Notes: a model not told the origin generated them from the letters alone. 47,541 bases of DNA from Sphingomonadaceae bacterium 3R27E2-A (GCA_005503165.1 SCNT01000035.1:1-47541); one strand, 5' to 3'; counted from the first letter of the stretch, positions 18,349-27,091 are shown. Translations and numbers: made by a program.

Positions 18349-18363
18349 TAAGGAGAAGCGCGC

Positions 18364-19218
18364 ATGGCCACCGCCCCGCAGCCCCCGACGCACGAATGGA
18401 CCGGCGCGAGCGGCGACAATTGGGTCCTCCACCAGCAAAGGCTCGACCTGATGCTCGACGCCTTCGGAGATGCCGCGATCGACGCCGCCGCCATCGCGCC
18501 GGGCGAGCATGTCCTCGACATCGGCTGCGGCGCGGGCGCGACGAGCTTCGCGCTCGCGGCCAGGGCCGGTCCCGGTGGCCATGTGCTCGGGGTCGACATC
18601 TCGCCGCAGCTCATCGCGCGCGCCGAGGCCGGCACCCCCGCCGGGTCGCCGGTCGCCTTCCGTCTCGCCGACGCCGCGACCGCGGCGCTGCCGCCCGCGA
18701 CCTTCGACCTGCTCTTCTCGCGCTTTGGCGTCATGTTCTTCGACGACCCCGTCGCGGCCTTCGCGCATATGCGCGCGGCGCTGAAGCCCGGCGGCCGCGT
18801 CGCCTTCGCCTGCTGGCGGACGCCGGCCGAGAACGACTGGGTGCGCCTGCCGATGACGGCGATCCGCGACCGCGTCGCGCCGCCCGCGACCGATCCGCTC
18901 GCCCCCGGCCCCTTTGCCTTCGCCGACCCCGCGCGGATCGGTGCGATCCTGACGGCGGCGGGTTTCGCCGATATCGGGGTCGCGCCCTTCGACGCAACCA
19001 TCCCCTACGGCGAGGGCGCGACGCGCGACGCGGCGATCGACGATGCGCTGAACCTTGCGCTCGCGGTCGGCCCGTTGTCGCGCGCACTGGCGGGGCAGGA
19101 CGACGATATACGCGCCGAGGCCGCCGCGGCGGTGCGCGCCGCCTTCGCCCGGCAGCCGGGCGAGACCTCGATCCTGATCGGCGGCGCGGCGTGGATCGTG
19201 ACCGCCCGCGCCGGCTAA
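18364..19218 (+). CDS. SAM-dependent class I methyltransferase
   Basis: The 284-aa product has the Rossmann methyltransferase motifs: HVLDIGCGAGATSFALA (motif I, SAM-binding), GHVLGVDISPQLIARAE (motif II acidic residue), FDLLFSRFGVMFFDDPVAAFAHM (motif IV) and LKPGGRVAFACWR. It is of the UbiE/Coq5-like class without specific substrate signatures. AAGGAGAAG lies at good spacing before the ATG. It is divergent from glk, with 145 nt between that hold a possible Fur-like box. The substrate is unknown. Confidence 0.92.
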   Translation: MATAPQPPTHEWTGASGDNWVLHQQRLDLMLDAFGDAAIDAAAIAPGEHVLDIGCGAGATSFALAARAGPGGHVLGVDISPQLIARAEAGTPAGSPVAFRLADAATAALPPATFDLLFSRFGVMFFDDPVAAFAHMRAALKPGGRVAFACWRTPAENDWVRLPMTAIRDRVAPPATDPLAPGPFAFADPARIGAILTAAGFADIGVAPFDATIPYGEGATRDAAIDDALNLALAVGPLSRALAGQDDDIRAEAAAAVRAAFARQPGETSILIGGAAWIVTARAG

Positions 19219-19520
19219 TGAGGCGCGCGGATCGGCACAATCGACCATCGCCGATCGGCATAATGACACTACTGTTAACGCGCCGCGAATCGCCCTATAG
19301 AGGCGGCGATCGCGGGAGCGGCCACGGACGTCTGCCTGGGGGGTATAACAGGCCCCGCGATCAACAACCGCGAGACGTTTCGGACGTATTGCCTGGGGTA
19401 TTCATCCACTTGCATCGGGCCTCGCGGCCAAAACGGGTATCGCGGAGGCGACCCCGCCACCCCCTGCGCACGAGTCGCTCGCGGCCGGAAACCGGCCTGA
19501 AATCGGGTCGTGGAGGGAAA
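19219..19520. other. Stretch without a clear gene, with an imperfect direct repeat
   Basis: About 300 nt between the methyltransferase and tRNA-Arg. Two imperfect direct repeats, GGACGTCTGCCTGGGGGGTA (from 19326) and GGACGTATTGCCTGGGGTAT (from 19382), lie 56 bp apart. ACTGTTAACG near 19270 and CTATAG near 19296 could form a weak promoter. It may hold a small RNA or a regulatory region, but I could not match it to SRP RNA, 6S, tmRNA or RNase P. A 61-codon minus-strand frame is not convincing. Confidence 0.4.
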
Positions 19521-19597
19521 TGGCGCACCCGGAACGATTCGAACGTCCGACCCCCAGATTCGTAGTCTGGTGCTCTATCCAGCTGAGCTACGGGTGC
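19521..19597 (-). tRNA. tRNA-Arg(ACG)
   Basis: The minus strand folds as a 77-nt tRNA. The acceptor stem GCACCCG/CGGGTGC is followed by discriminator G and an encoded CCA, with the D-arm AGCTCAGCTGGATAGAGC. The anticodon stem CCAGA/TCTGG holds loop CTACGAA, giving anticodon ACG, normally edited to ICG to read CGU, CGC and CGA. The T-arm contains GTTCGAATC. Confidence 0.98.
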
Positions 19598-19641
19598 GTG
19601 GAGACGCGCCTTTAAGGGGGAGCGCGCGGGGGCGCAACCCC

Positions 19642-20169
19642 CTATTTCTCATTTGTGACGGGGGCGCAGGACGACTGCCGCCGCGCCGCGTCGAGCCCGC
19701 CGATTTCCGCAGGATCCTTGAGCAGCAGGCGGATCAGCGCAATACCGCGGTCGTGGTCCGTGCGCACGACCTCGGCCCCCGCGGGCACCGTCTGCCCGTC
19801 GCGCGCGACGACGATTCGATAGGGCTTGCCCCCCGCCTCGACGTCGTTGCGCACGAAGATCACGTCGGTCGCCGCGTCGAAGACGCTGAGCGAGCTGTAG
19901 CGCCCCGCGACCGGGGTCACCTCGATCGCCACCGGCCCCGCCGACAGGTCATAGGGGCAGCTCGAATAGGCGAGGTCGGGGCTCGGCCGCACCACCGGCT
20001 GGCGCTGCGGGCTCGCGAGATTGCCATGCGACATCGTGTTGACGCCCCCCTGCCCCAGCCGATCCATCGCGACGTTCATCAGCCCATAGGGGATGTACAG
20101 CACCGCCGCCCAGGCGGTCGCCGCGGCGACGAGCAGGCCGAAGAGGATCGGGCCCAGCCAGCGGCGCAT
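19642..20169 (-). CDS. DUF1254-type exported/membrane-anchored protein
   Basis: The 175-aa product has an N-terminal membrane anchor or signal (RRWLGPILFGLLVAAATAWAAVLYIPYG). An extracytoplasmic domain follows with NTMSHGNLASPQRQPVVRPSPDLAYSSCPYDLS and GRYSSLSVFDAATDVIFVRND, matching the DUF1254 core. Family members are usually found fused to, or next to, DUF1214; here the DUF1214 gene is directly upstream with one base between stop and start, so the pair is coupled. The molecular function is unknown. Many full-length DUF1254/DUF1214 proteins are about 450 aa, so this is a compact split form. Confidence 0.85.
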   Translation of the reverse strand: MRRWLGPILFGLLVAAATAWAAVLYIPYGLMNVAMDRLGQGGVNTMSHGNLASPQRQPVVRPSPDLAYSSCPYDLSAGPVAIEVTPVAGRYSSLSVFDAATDVIFVRNDVEAGGKPYRIVVARDGQTVPAGAEVVRTDHDRGIALIRLLLKDPAEIGGLDAARRQSSCAPVTNEK

Positions 20170-20170
20170 C

Positions 20171-20743
20171 TCAGCAGCCCTCCTTGACGAGCCGCGGCAG
20201 CACCGCCTTCGCCGGGTCGGCGCGGAACGCCTTGCCGGGATTGTACATGCGCAGGGTCAGCTGGAAGGGCTGGCCCTTGATGCCCGGCAGCCACGCGCCC
20301 GCGGGCCTGTCGGGGGAGATGGTGACGCGCCACTCGCCCTTCGCGTCGAGCGCGACATTGGCGCCGTTGACCGACCAGGTGCGCGCGGCGTTATCGACCA
20401 GATAGCCCTGGTCGTCATAGACGGTGACGCTCCACCAGCGCGCGTCGAGCGGCGTCCCCGACAGGCTGTAGCGGCAATCGCCGTCGAGCGGCGCGCCCGC
20501 CGCGTCGGTCTTCGCCATCCAGTAGACGGTTTCCCTCGCGGGCAGCGCGAGCAATCCCGAGCGCGCGACCATCGCGCGCGTCAGCGGATCGGTCGCCTTG
20601 GTCCCGTAACCGAGCGAGGTCGTCCACGGGCCGTTCCTGATCGCACCGTCGCCGAGCCCGCCCTTGGTCAGCGCCCACGCGCCGCCGAGCCCCACCGCCA
20701 ATCCGCCCGCCAGGGCGATTGCATAGCGGTGCCAGCTCTTCAT
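20171..20743 (-). CDS. DUF1214 exported protein
   Basis: The 190-aa product starts with a signal/anchor segment (RYAIALAGGLAVGLGGAWALTKGG). It then shows the DUF1214 signature: ARETVYWMAKTDAAGAPLDG, CRYSLSGTPLDARWWSVTVYDDQGYLVDN, and GQPFQLTLRMYNPG near the C-terminus. It pairs with the DUF1254 gene immediately downstream. It starts four bases after the ppdK stop, suggesting that all three are read from one transcript, though a metabolic link with pyruvate phosphate dikinase is not evident. Confidence 0.87.
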   Translation of the reverse strand: MKSWHRYAIALAGGLAVGLGGAWALTKGGLGDGAIRNGPWTTSLGYGTKATDPLTRAMVARSGLLALPARETVYWMAKTDAAGAPLDGDCRYSLSGTPLDARWWSVTVYDDQGYLVDNAARTWSVNGANVALDAKGEWRVTISPDRPAGAWLPGIKGQPFQLTLRMYNPGKAFRADPAKAVLPRLVKEGC

Positions 20744-20746
20744 GAC

Positions 20747-23407
20747 CTACCCCCGTTTCAACGCCGCCTGGGCTGCCGCCAGTCGTGCGATCGGCACACG
20801 GTAGGGCGAGGCGCTGACATAGTCGAGGCCCGTTTTCTCGCAGAAATGGATGCTGGGCGCGTCGCCGCCATGCTCGCCGCAAATGCCGAGCTTGACGTTC
20901 GGACGCGTCCCCCGCCCGCGATCGGCCGCGATCTCGATCAGCTGCCCCACGCCTTCGACGTCGAGGCTGACGAACGGGTCGGTCAGGAAAATGCCCTTGT
21001 CGACATATTGCGTCAGGAAGCGCCCCGCATCGTCGCGGCTGATCCCGATCGTCGTCTGCGTGAGGTCGTTGGTGCCGAAGCTGAAGAATTCGGCGCTCTC
21101 GGCGATCTCGCCCGCCATCAGCGCGGCGCGCGGCAATTCGATCATCGTGCCGACGAGATAGGCGATCTCGCGGCCCTTTTCGGCGAACACCGCCTTCGCC
21201 TGCGCATCGACGACCGCCTTCATCAGGTCGAACTCGCGGCGGGTCGCGACGAGCGGGATCATCACCTCGGGGATCGGCGCGGCGCCAGTTTCGGCGGCGA
21301 CGTCGCACGCCGCCTCGAAAATCGCGCGCGCCTGCATCTCGTAGATTTCGGGATAGGTGACGCCCAGGCGGCAGCCGCGGTGGCCGAGCATTGGGTTGAA
21401 CTCATGGAGTTCGTTGGCGCGCGCCTTCAGCGCCTCGATCCCCACCCCCGCGGCCGCGGCGACGTCGGCGAAATCCTCCTCGCGCGTCGGCAGGAATTCG
21501 TGCAGCGGCGGGTCGAGCAGGCGGATCGTCACCGGCAGCCCCGCCATCACCTGGAAGATCGCGGCAAAGTCACCGCGCTGTTCGGGCAGCAGCTTGGCGA
21601 GCGCCGCGCGGCGGCCGTCCTCGCTGTCCGCCAGGATCATCTCGCGCACCGCGGTGATGCGCGCGGCGTCGAAGAACATATGTTCGGTGCGGCAGAGCCC
21701 GATGCCCTCGGCGCCGAAATCGCGCGCGACCTGGGCGTCCTGCGGCGTCTCCGCATTGGTGCGCACCTTCATCCGGCGCACCTTGTCGGCCCAGCCCATC
21801 AGCGTGCCGAAATCGCCGACCAGTTCGGGCAGCAGCGTCGGAACCTCGCCCGCCATCACCTCGCCGGTCGACCCGTCGAGCGTCAGGATATCGCCCTCGC
21901 GCAGCTCGCGACCGCCGACGCGCAGCACGCGGGCGTTGCCGTCGATGCTGAGCCCGCCCGCGCCCGAGACGCAGGGGCGCCCCATGCCGCGCGCGACCAC
22001 CGCCGCATGGCTGGTCATCCCGCCGCGCGCCGTGAGGATGCCCTTGGCGGCGTGCATGCCGTGGATGTCTTCCGGCGACGTCTCGACGCGGACGAGGATC
22101 ACCGCCTCGCCCATGCCCGCGGCCTTCTCCGCGCTGTCGGCGTCGAACATGATCTTGCCCGATGCTGCGCCGGGACTGGCGGGCAGCCCCTTGGTCAGCA
22201 CGTCGCGCGGCGCCTTGGGATCGAGCGTGGGGTGGAGCAGCTGGTCGAGCGCGCCCGGATCGACGCGGCCGACGGCTTCTTCCTCGGAAATCAGCCCCTC
22301 GGCCGCCATGTCGACCGCGATCTTGAGCGCCGCCTTGGCGGTGCGCTTGCCGCTGCGCGTCTGCAGCATCCAGAGCGTCCCGCGTTCGACGGTGAACTCG
22401 ATGTCCTGCATATCGCGATAATGCGTCTCGAGCGTGTCGAAGACGCGGCCGAGCTCGCCGAAGGTCTCGGGCATCGCCTCCTCCATCGACAGCGGCTTGG
22501 CGCCCGCCCGCTCACGCGCGGCCCGGGTCAGGTACTGCGGCGTGCGGATGCCCGCGACGACGTCCTCGCCCTGCGCATTGATCAGCCATTCGCCGTACCA
22601 GGCGCGCTCGCCGGTCGCGGGATCGCGCGTGAAGGCGACGCCGGTCGCCGAGGTGTCGCCCATATTGCCGAACACCATCGCCTGCACATTGACCGCGGTG
22701 CCCCATTCGGCGGGGATCGAGTTCAGGCGGCGGTATACTTTCGCGCGGTCGCTTTCCCAGCTTGCGAAGACGGCGCCGACCGCGCCCCACAATTGGTCGT
22801 TCGGCTCCTGCGGGAACGGCGCGCCGGTCTCGCGCGCGACGATCGCCTGATATTCCTTGACCAGCGCCTGCCAATCCTCGGCCGACATTTCGGTGTCGAG
22901 GTAGAAGCCCTTGTCCTCCTTGGCGATTTCCAGCGCTTCCTCGAACTCGGCATGGTCGAGGCCCATGACGACGTCGGCGTACATCTGGACGAAGCGGCGA
23001 TAGCTGTCCCACGCGAAGCGCGGATCGCCCGAGGCTTCGGCCAGCCCGACGACGGTCCGGTCGTTGAGCCCGAGGTTGAGGACGGTGTCCATCATCCCCG
23101 GCATCGACACGCGCGCGCCCGAACGGACCGAGACGAGCAGCGGGTCGGCGGCATCGCCGAAGCGCTTGCCGGTGATGCCCTCGATATGCGCAATGCCGCT
23201 CGCGACCGCTTCGACCAGGCCCGCGGGAAACTGCTCGCCATTGGCGTAATATTGGGTGCAGACGTCGGTGGTGATCGTAAAGCCCGGGGGCACCGGCAGG
23301 CCGATCGAGGCCATTTCGGCGAGGTTCGACCCCTTGCCGCCCAGCAATTCCTTCGACCGCTCGCTGGTTGTCGCGTCGCCGCCGAACAAATGCACCATCG
23401 TCGTCAT
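20747..23407 (-). CDS. ppdK: Pyruvate, phosphate dikinase
   Basis: This enzyme interconverts pyruvate + ATP + Pi and PEP + AMP + PPi, so it can serve gluconeogenesis or PPi-driven glycolysis. The 886-aa product has the full three-domain layout. The N-terminal ATP-grasp part has LLGGKGSNLAEMASIGLPVP. The central phosphohistidine domain has GGMTSHAAVVARGMGRPC with the catalytic His near residue 460. The C-terminal TIM barrel has GLCRTEHMFF, MLGHRGCRLGV, and the catalytic Cys in GICGEHGGD. The ATG at 23407 begins MTTMVHLFGGDA. A large family-C repeat lies between it and glyS. DUF1214 and DUF1254 genes follow closely on the same strand. Confidence 0.98.
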   Translation of the reverse strand: MTTMVHLFGGDATTSERSKELLGGKGSNLAEMASIGLPVPPGFTITTDVCTQYYANGEQFPAGLVEAVASGIAHIEGITGKRFGDAADPLLVSVRSGARVSMPGMMDTVLNLGLNDRTVVGLAEASGDPRFAWDSYRRFVQMYADVVMGLDHAEFEEALEIAKEDKGFYLDTEMSAEDWQALVKEYQAIVARETGAPFPQEPNDQLWGAVGAVFASWESDRAKVYRRLNSIPAEWGTAVNVQAMVFGNMGDTSATGVAFTRDPATGERAWYGEWLINAQGEDVVAGIRTPQYLTRAARERAGAKPLSMEEAMPETFGELGRVFDTLETHYRDMQDIEFTVERGTLWMLQTRSGKRTAKAALKIAVDMAAEGLISEEEAVGRVDPGALDQLLHPTLDPKAPRDVLTKGLPASPGAASGKIMFDADSAEKAAGMGEAVILVRVETSPEDIHGMHAAKGILTARGGMTSHAAVVARGMGRPCVSGAGGLSIDGNARVLRVGGRELREGDILTLDGSTGEVMAGEVPTLLPELVGDFGTLMGWADKVRRMKVRTNAETPQDAQVARDFGAEGIGLCRTEHMFFDAARITAVREMILADSEDGRRAALAKLLPEQRGDFAAIFQVMAGLPVTIRLLDPPLHEFLPTREEDFADVAAAAGVGIEALKARANELHEFNPMLGHRGCRLGVTYPEIYEMQARAIFEAACDVAAETGAAPIPEVMIPLVATRREFDLMKAVVDAQAKAVFAEKGREIAYLVGTMIELPRAALMAGEIAESAEFFSFGTNDLTQTTIGISRDDAGRFLTQYVDKGIFLTDPFVSLDVEGVGQLIEIAADRGRGTRPNVKLGICGEHGGDAPSIHFCEKTGLDYVSASPYRVPIARLAAAQAALKRG

Positions 23408-23510
23408 GTCATGCTCCTGCTGCCCCGGGGAGGAGGTTGGCGGGGGAATAGTGGCGCGACCGTCCCAGGTCGATTCAGTTTTACTTCGTCCGTTTCAAGC
23501 GCCCAACCCT

Positions 23511-23638
23511 CCGTTCGTGTCGGGCGAAGTCGAGACACATTATCGTCCACGCTCGACTTCCGGGTGTCTCGACTTCCGGCAAAGCCGGAAGTCTATCCTG
23601 AGCGCCTGCAAGGCAGTCGAAGGGCTCGACACGAACGG
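23511..23638. repeat. Family-C palindromic repeat, expanded copy
   Basis: The outer arms CCGTTCGTGTCGGGCGAAGT (left) and GGGCTCGACACGAACGG (right) match the other family-C copies. The centre is longer, with TCGACTTCCGGGTGTCTCGA then CTTCCGGCAAAGCCGGAAG, itself a hairpin. It lies just downstream of the glyS stop codon and upstream of ppdK, so it may end the glyQS transcript. Confidence 0.85.
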
Positions 23639-23654
23639 TATTGAAAGGTCGGCG

Positions 23655-25970
23655 CTACCCCTCGATCTTCGAGAAATCGGCGACCCCGTGCACCGCCCCC
23701 GTAAAGCGCGCGAGCAGCCCGAGCCGATAGGCGCGCACCGCTTCGTCGGGATCGTTGACCATCACCCCCTCGAAAAAGGCGTCGATCGGCGCGCGCAGCG
23801 ACGCGAGCGCGGCCATGGCGTCGGTGAAGCGCTCGTCGGCGACCGCAGCGGCGGCCGCGGGCTCGGCAGCATCGAGCGCGGCGAGGAGGGCGGCGTCATG
23901 CTCTGTCATGTTCCCCGGCGAAAGCCGGGGCCCAGTGCTGCCATCCACAGACGGCTCCGCTTCTCCGCTCTGGGCCCCGGCTTCCGCCGGGGAACTGCCC
24001 TGCCCCGCCTGCTTCAGGATATTCGCCGCGCGCTTGTAGCCCGCGAGCAGGTTCGCGCCGTCCTCGGTCGCCATGAACGCCTGCAACGCTTTCACGCGCG
24101 CGAGCAGCCGGACGAGATCATCCTCGCCCCCGAGCGCGAACACCGCGTCGATCAGGTCGTGGCGAACGCCGGCCTCGCGTTGCTGGACCTTGAGGCGGTC
24201 GGCAAGGAAATCCAAAATCTCCGGGAAGCAAGCTCTTCCACGTTCCTCGAAAAGGATATCCCTATTGGGCCTCACCTTCTCAACATATTCCAAAGCCTCG
24301 TCATAGGGCAGGGATTCAAGCTCAGTCAGGAGCTTATCGAAGTCAGGACCGAAGCCGGGATACTGCCGAGCGATCCCCTTCATTCTTTCAACAACGAACA
24401 CGCCAAATGCACGCGTGAGCTTGAACCTTATGTTGGATTTGTTCAGGAGCTGAATGATACCCAATCCAGCTCGTCTGATAGCATACGGATCTTTCGAGCC
24501 AGTCGGCTTCTCATTCACAATGAAGAATGCCGCTAACGTATCCAACTTGTCCGCCAACGCCACAGCCACCGTCACCGGCGCGGTCGGCACATCATCGCCC
24601 TGCCCGACCGGCTTGTAATGGTCGCGGATCGCGTCGGCGACGGCGTCGGGCAGGCCTTCGGCGCGGGCGTAATAGCCGCCCATCAGGCCCTGCAATTCGG
24701 GGAATTCGCCGACCATTTCGGTGACGAGGTCGGCCTTGGCGAGGCGGGCTGCGAGTTCGGCCTGGTCGGCCAACTCCTTGTTCCCCGGCGAAAGCCGGGG
24801 TCCAGTTGCACGGTCGCCATGGGCCCCGGCTTTCGCCGGGGAGCACGAAGTGACGATACCCTCCTCGACCAGCCAGCGCGCCAGCTTCGCCACCCGCTCG
24901 ACCTTGTCGGCGACGGTGCCGAGCTTCTCGTGGAAGGTGATGTTCGCCAGCTTTTCGGCATGCTGCGCGAGCGTCTTTTTCTGGTCCTGTTCCCAGAAGA
25001 AGCGCGCGTCCGACAGCCGCGCCGCCAGCACCTTGCGGTTGCCCGCGACGATCTCGGCGCCGCCGTCCTTCGCGTCGATGTTCGCGGTGCACACGAAGCC
25101 GTTCGCCAGCTTCCCGTCCGCCCCGTTCACGACGAAATATTTCTGGTTCACGCGCGCCGTCAGCTGGATGACCTCGGGCGGCACCTCGAGAAACGCATCG
25201 TCAAAGAGGCCGAGCAGCGGCACCGGCCATTCTGTCAGGCCGGCATTCTCGACCACCAGCCCCTCGTCGTCGACCAGCGTCAGCCCGGCGTCGGCCGCGG
25301 CCTTGGCGGCGCCGTCGCGGATGATCGCCTGCCGCTCCGCATGGTCGACGATGACGTGGCACGCGCGGAGTTTCTCGGCATAGTCCGAAGCCGAGCCGAT
25401 CGTGATCTCGCCCGGGCAATGGAAACGATGCCCGCGCGTCGCGAAACCGCTGGCGATGCCGCCGATCTCGCACGGCACCAGTTCCTCGCCGAAGATCGCG
25501 ACGATGCCCGACAGCGGGCGCACCCAGCGCAGGCTCTCGCTGCTCGCGCTTTCCCTGCCCCAGCGCATCGACTTGGGCCATGAAAAGCCGCGGACGATCG
25601 CGGGGATCGCCTCGGCGAGCACGTCTTTGGTGGCGCGCCCCGGCTTGTCGATCACCGCGAACCAGACGCCGTCGCGGTCCTCGAGCTGGTCCTGCGTCAG
25701 GCCGGTCTTGCGCAGGAAGCCTTCGAGCGCCTGCGGCGGCGCGCTGCTGCGCGGGCCCTTGAGTTCTTCGCTGACCGCGGCGGTCGCCTCGGGCAGGTCG
25801 CGCGCGATCAACGCCAGCCGCCGCGGCGTCGACCAGATGGTGAGGTCGCCCGCCTCGATCCCCGCCGCGCTCAGCTGCGCGCGGAACAATTTTTCGAGCT
25901 CGATGCGCGCGCCCGCCTGCATCCGCGCCGGAATTTCCTCGCTGCGCAGCTCGAGAAGAAAGTCGGTCAC
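23655..25970 (-). CDS. glyS: Glycyl-tRNA synthetase beta subunit with repeat-derived inserts
   Basis: This is the beta subunit of the alpha2beta2 bacterial GlyRS, which binds tRNA-Gly and aids glycylation. The 771-aa product is longer than the usual roughly 690 aa. It has [14 protein letters not shown] at the start, [54 protein letters not shown] and the C-terminal [22 protein letters not shown]. The GTG at 25970 overlaps the glyQ stop (GTGA). Two family-B palindromic repeats are translated in frame, at residues about 375-397 and 659-687; both yield SPA(K/E)AGA...TGPRLSPGN. Residues about 476-589 are encoded by a patch of about 49% GC, against 72% in the adjacent 60 bases, suggesting gene conversion. 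The frame stays open, so the enzyme is probably functional. Confidence 0.96.
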   Translation of the reverse strand: MTDFLLELRSEEIPARMQAGARIELEKLFRAQLSAAGIEAGDLTIWSTPRRLALIARDLPEATAAVSEELKGPRSSAPPQALEGFLRKTGLTQDQLEDRDGVWFAVIDKPGRATKDVLAEAIPAIVRGFSWPKSMRWGRESASSESLRWVRPLSGIVAIFGEELVPCEIGGIASGFATRGHRFHCPGEITIGSASDYAEKLRACHVIVDHAERQAIIRDGAAKAAADAGLTLVDDEGLVVENAGLTEWPVPLLGLFDDAFLEVPPEVIQLTARVNQKYFVVNGADGKLANGFVCTANIDAKDGGAEIVAGNRKVLAARLSDARFFWEQDQKKTLAQHAEKLANITFHEKLGTVADKVERVAKLARWLVEEGIVTSCSPAKAGAHGDRATGPRLSPGNKELADQAELAARLAKADLVTEMVGEFPELQGLMGGYYARAEGLPDAVADAIRDHYKPVGQGDDVPTAPVTVAVALADKLDTLAAFFIVNEKPTGSKDPYAIRRAGLGIIQLLNKSNIRFKLTRAFGVFVVERMKGIARQYPGFGPDFDKLLTELESLPYDEALEYVEKVRPNRDILFEERGRACFPEILDFLADRLKVQQREAGVRHDLIDAVFALGGEDDLVRLLARVKALQAFMATEDGANLLAGYKRAANILKQAGQGSSPAEAGAQSGEAEPSVDGSTGPRLSPGNMTEHDAALLAALDAAEPAAAAAVADERFTDAMAALASLRAPIDAFFEGVMVNDPDEAVRAYRLGLLARFTGAVHGVADFSKIEG
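23910..23995. repeat. Family-B palindromic repeat inside glyS
   Basis: The repeat TTCCCCGGCGAAAGCCGGGG ... CCCCGGCTTCCGCCGGGGAA lies within the glyS frame and is translated as about 28 residues (SPAEAGAQ...[10 protein letters not shown]). It sits in a linker before the C-terminal anticodon-binding-like domain. The centre is 17-20 bases longer than in the other glyS copy. Confidence 0.9.
24205..24555 (-). other. glyS: Low-GC recombinant patch within glyS
   Basis: I counted 148 G+C in the 300 bases at 24241-24540 (49%), with a 60-base minimum of 25 (42%) at 24421-24480. The neighbouring 24601-24660 has 43 of 60 (72%). The reading frame and the conserved [15 protein letters not shown] motif at its edge are kept. 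Codon choice is relaxed (many AAA, TTG, ATA, AAT). It looks like a homologous segment replaced from a lower-GC donor. Confidence 0.8.
24780..24846. repeat. Family-B palindromic repeat inside glyS
   Basis: TTCCCCGGCGAAAGCCGGGG (24781-24800) pairs with CCCCGGCTTTCGCCGGGG (24824-24841). The repeat lies in the glyS frame and is translated as about 23 residues ([22 protein letters not shown]). It interrupts the segment between [11 protein letters not shown] and [17 protein letters not shown]. Confidence 0.92.
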
Positions 25971-26890
25971 AGCACCCACCCCGGATAGTTTTGGGTCCAG
26001 CGTTCCGACTGGCTGTCGATCCACGCCTTGCAGCTGCCTTTCGCGAGGTCGCGGACGCGCGCCATGTAGTTGGCGCGTTCCTGCACGCTGATCACGCCGC
26101 GCGCCTGCAAGAGGTTGAACAAATGGCTCGCCTCGATCGCCTGGTCATAGGCGGCGAGCGGCACGCCCGCTTCGATCGCGCGCTGGCACTCGGCCTCGGC
26201 GGCCTTGAACCCCGCAAACAAGGAGTCGGTGTCGGCGACCTCGAAATTCCATTTCGAGAACTGCCGCTCATTCTCCAGAAACACGTCGCCATAGCTCACC
26301 GCCGCGACATCGCCGACCGCGTCCGAAAAGCGCAGGTCGTACACATTGTCGACATTCTGGATATACATGGCGAGGCGTTCGAGCCCGTAGGTCAGCTCGC
26401 CCGCGACGGGCTTGCAGTCGAAGCCGCCCATCTGCTGGAAATAGGTGAACTGGGTGACTTCCATTCCGTCGCACCAGACTTCCCAGCCCAGCCCCCACGC
26501 GCCGAGCGTCGGCGATTCCCAGTCGTCCTCGACGAAGCGGATGTCGTGGAGCAGCGGGTCGATCCCGATCGCGGCGAGCGAGCCCAGATACTGCTCCTGC
26601 AGGTCGGCGGGCGACGGCTTCAGGATGACCTGATACTGGTAATAATGCTGCAGCCGGTTCGGGTTCTCGCCATAGCGGCCGTCGGTCGGCCGGCGGCTCG
26701 GCTGGACATAGGCGACGTTCCACGGCTCGGGCCCCAGGCTGCGCAAGGTCGTCGCGGGGTGAAAGGTTCCCGCCCCCACGCGCATGTCATAGGGCTGCAG
26801 GATCGCGCAGCCGCGCGCGCTCCAATAGGCGTGCAGCGTCAGGATCATGTCCTGGAAACTCAGGGGTTGCTTGGCGTCCGCCTCGGCCAC
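25967..26890 (-). CDS. glyQ: Glycyl-tRNA synthetase alpha subunit
   Basis: This is the catalytic alpha subunit of bacterial GlyRS, which activates glycine with ATP. The 307-aa product has the class II signatures: [66 protein letters not shown] with the class II motif-2 region, [23 protein letters not shown], and the motif-3-like [14 protein letters not shown]. Length is normal and no repeat inserts are seen, in contrast to its partner. It overlaps glyS by four bases (GTGA), so the subunits are translated in a coupled way. Confidence 0.98.
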   Translation of the reverse strand: MAEADAKQPLSFQDMILTLHAYWSARGCAILQPYDMRVGAGTFHPATTLRSLGPEPWNVAYVQPSRRPTDGRYGENPNRLQHYYQYQVILKPSPADLQEQYLGSLAAIGIDPLLHDIRFVEDDWESPTLGAWGLGWEVWCDGMEVTQFTYFQQMGGFDCKPVAGELTYGLERLAMYIQNVDNVYDLRFSDAVGDVAAVSYGDVFLENERQFSKWNFEVADTDSLFAGFKAAEAECQRAIEAGVPLAAYDQAIEASHLFNLLQARGVISVQERANYMARVRDLAKGSCKAWIDSQSERWTQNYPGWVL

Positions 26891-27030
26891 GGCCGGTCAT
26901 CCTTCGGGAGGTGCAAAAAATCGCCGCCGCATTGGCCCAGCGGGGCGTCACGGTCAAGGCTCCGCGCCCCGCCCAGCGCACCGAAATCCCGAGCCTTTGT
27001 CAGGTCAGCAAAACTTTTTGTAAGGTGTTG

Positions 27031-27084
27031 TTGACATAGTCAGCGAATCGCGACATATAGTCATGTAAACCTGACATCTGGTCA
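27031..27084 (+). promoter_or_regulatory. Promoter and triple operator upstream of XRE gene
   Basis: TTGACA at 27031-27036 is a good -35 element, with TATAGT at 27056-27061 (19-nt spacer) or CATATA at 27054-27059 (17-nt spacer) as -10. Three imperfect inverted repeats with TGAC/GTCA arms overlap it: TGACATAGTCA (27032-27042), CGACATATAGTCA (27051-27063) and TGACATCTGGTCA (27072-27084). Their starts are 19 and 21 bp apart, about two helical turns, so a dimeric regulator could bind on one face. The likely binder is the XRE protein just downstream, by autoregulation. Confidence 0.7.
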
Positions 27085-27091
27085 GGGTCGC

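Noticed and set aside
19275..19460. A 61-codon minus-strand frame in the gene-free stretch
   Set aside because: There is no ribosome-binding site, and the sequence composition is that of a random high-GC frame.
19280..19500. 6S RNA, SRP RNA, tmRNA or RNase P RNA
   Set aside because: No match to the conserved core of these RNAs (for example the SRP GGAAGCAGCCA loop) could be found by eye.
20093..23644. A plus-strand open frame of 1183 codons opposite ppdK
   Set aside because: It is an antisense shadow caused by high GC; its translation is low-complexity and Arg/His/Asp-rich, while the minus strand encodes a complete ppdK with all catalytic motifs.
24205..24555. A separate gene or insertion element within glyS
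   Set aside because: The low-GC segment keeps the glyS frame and conserved GlyS motifs, so it is a variant allele segment, not an inserted gene.
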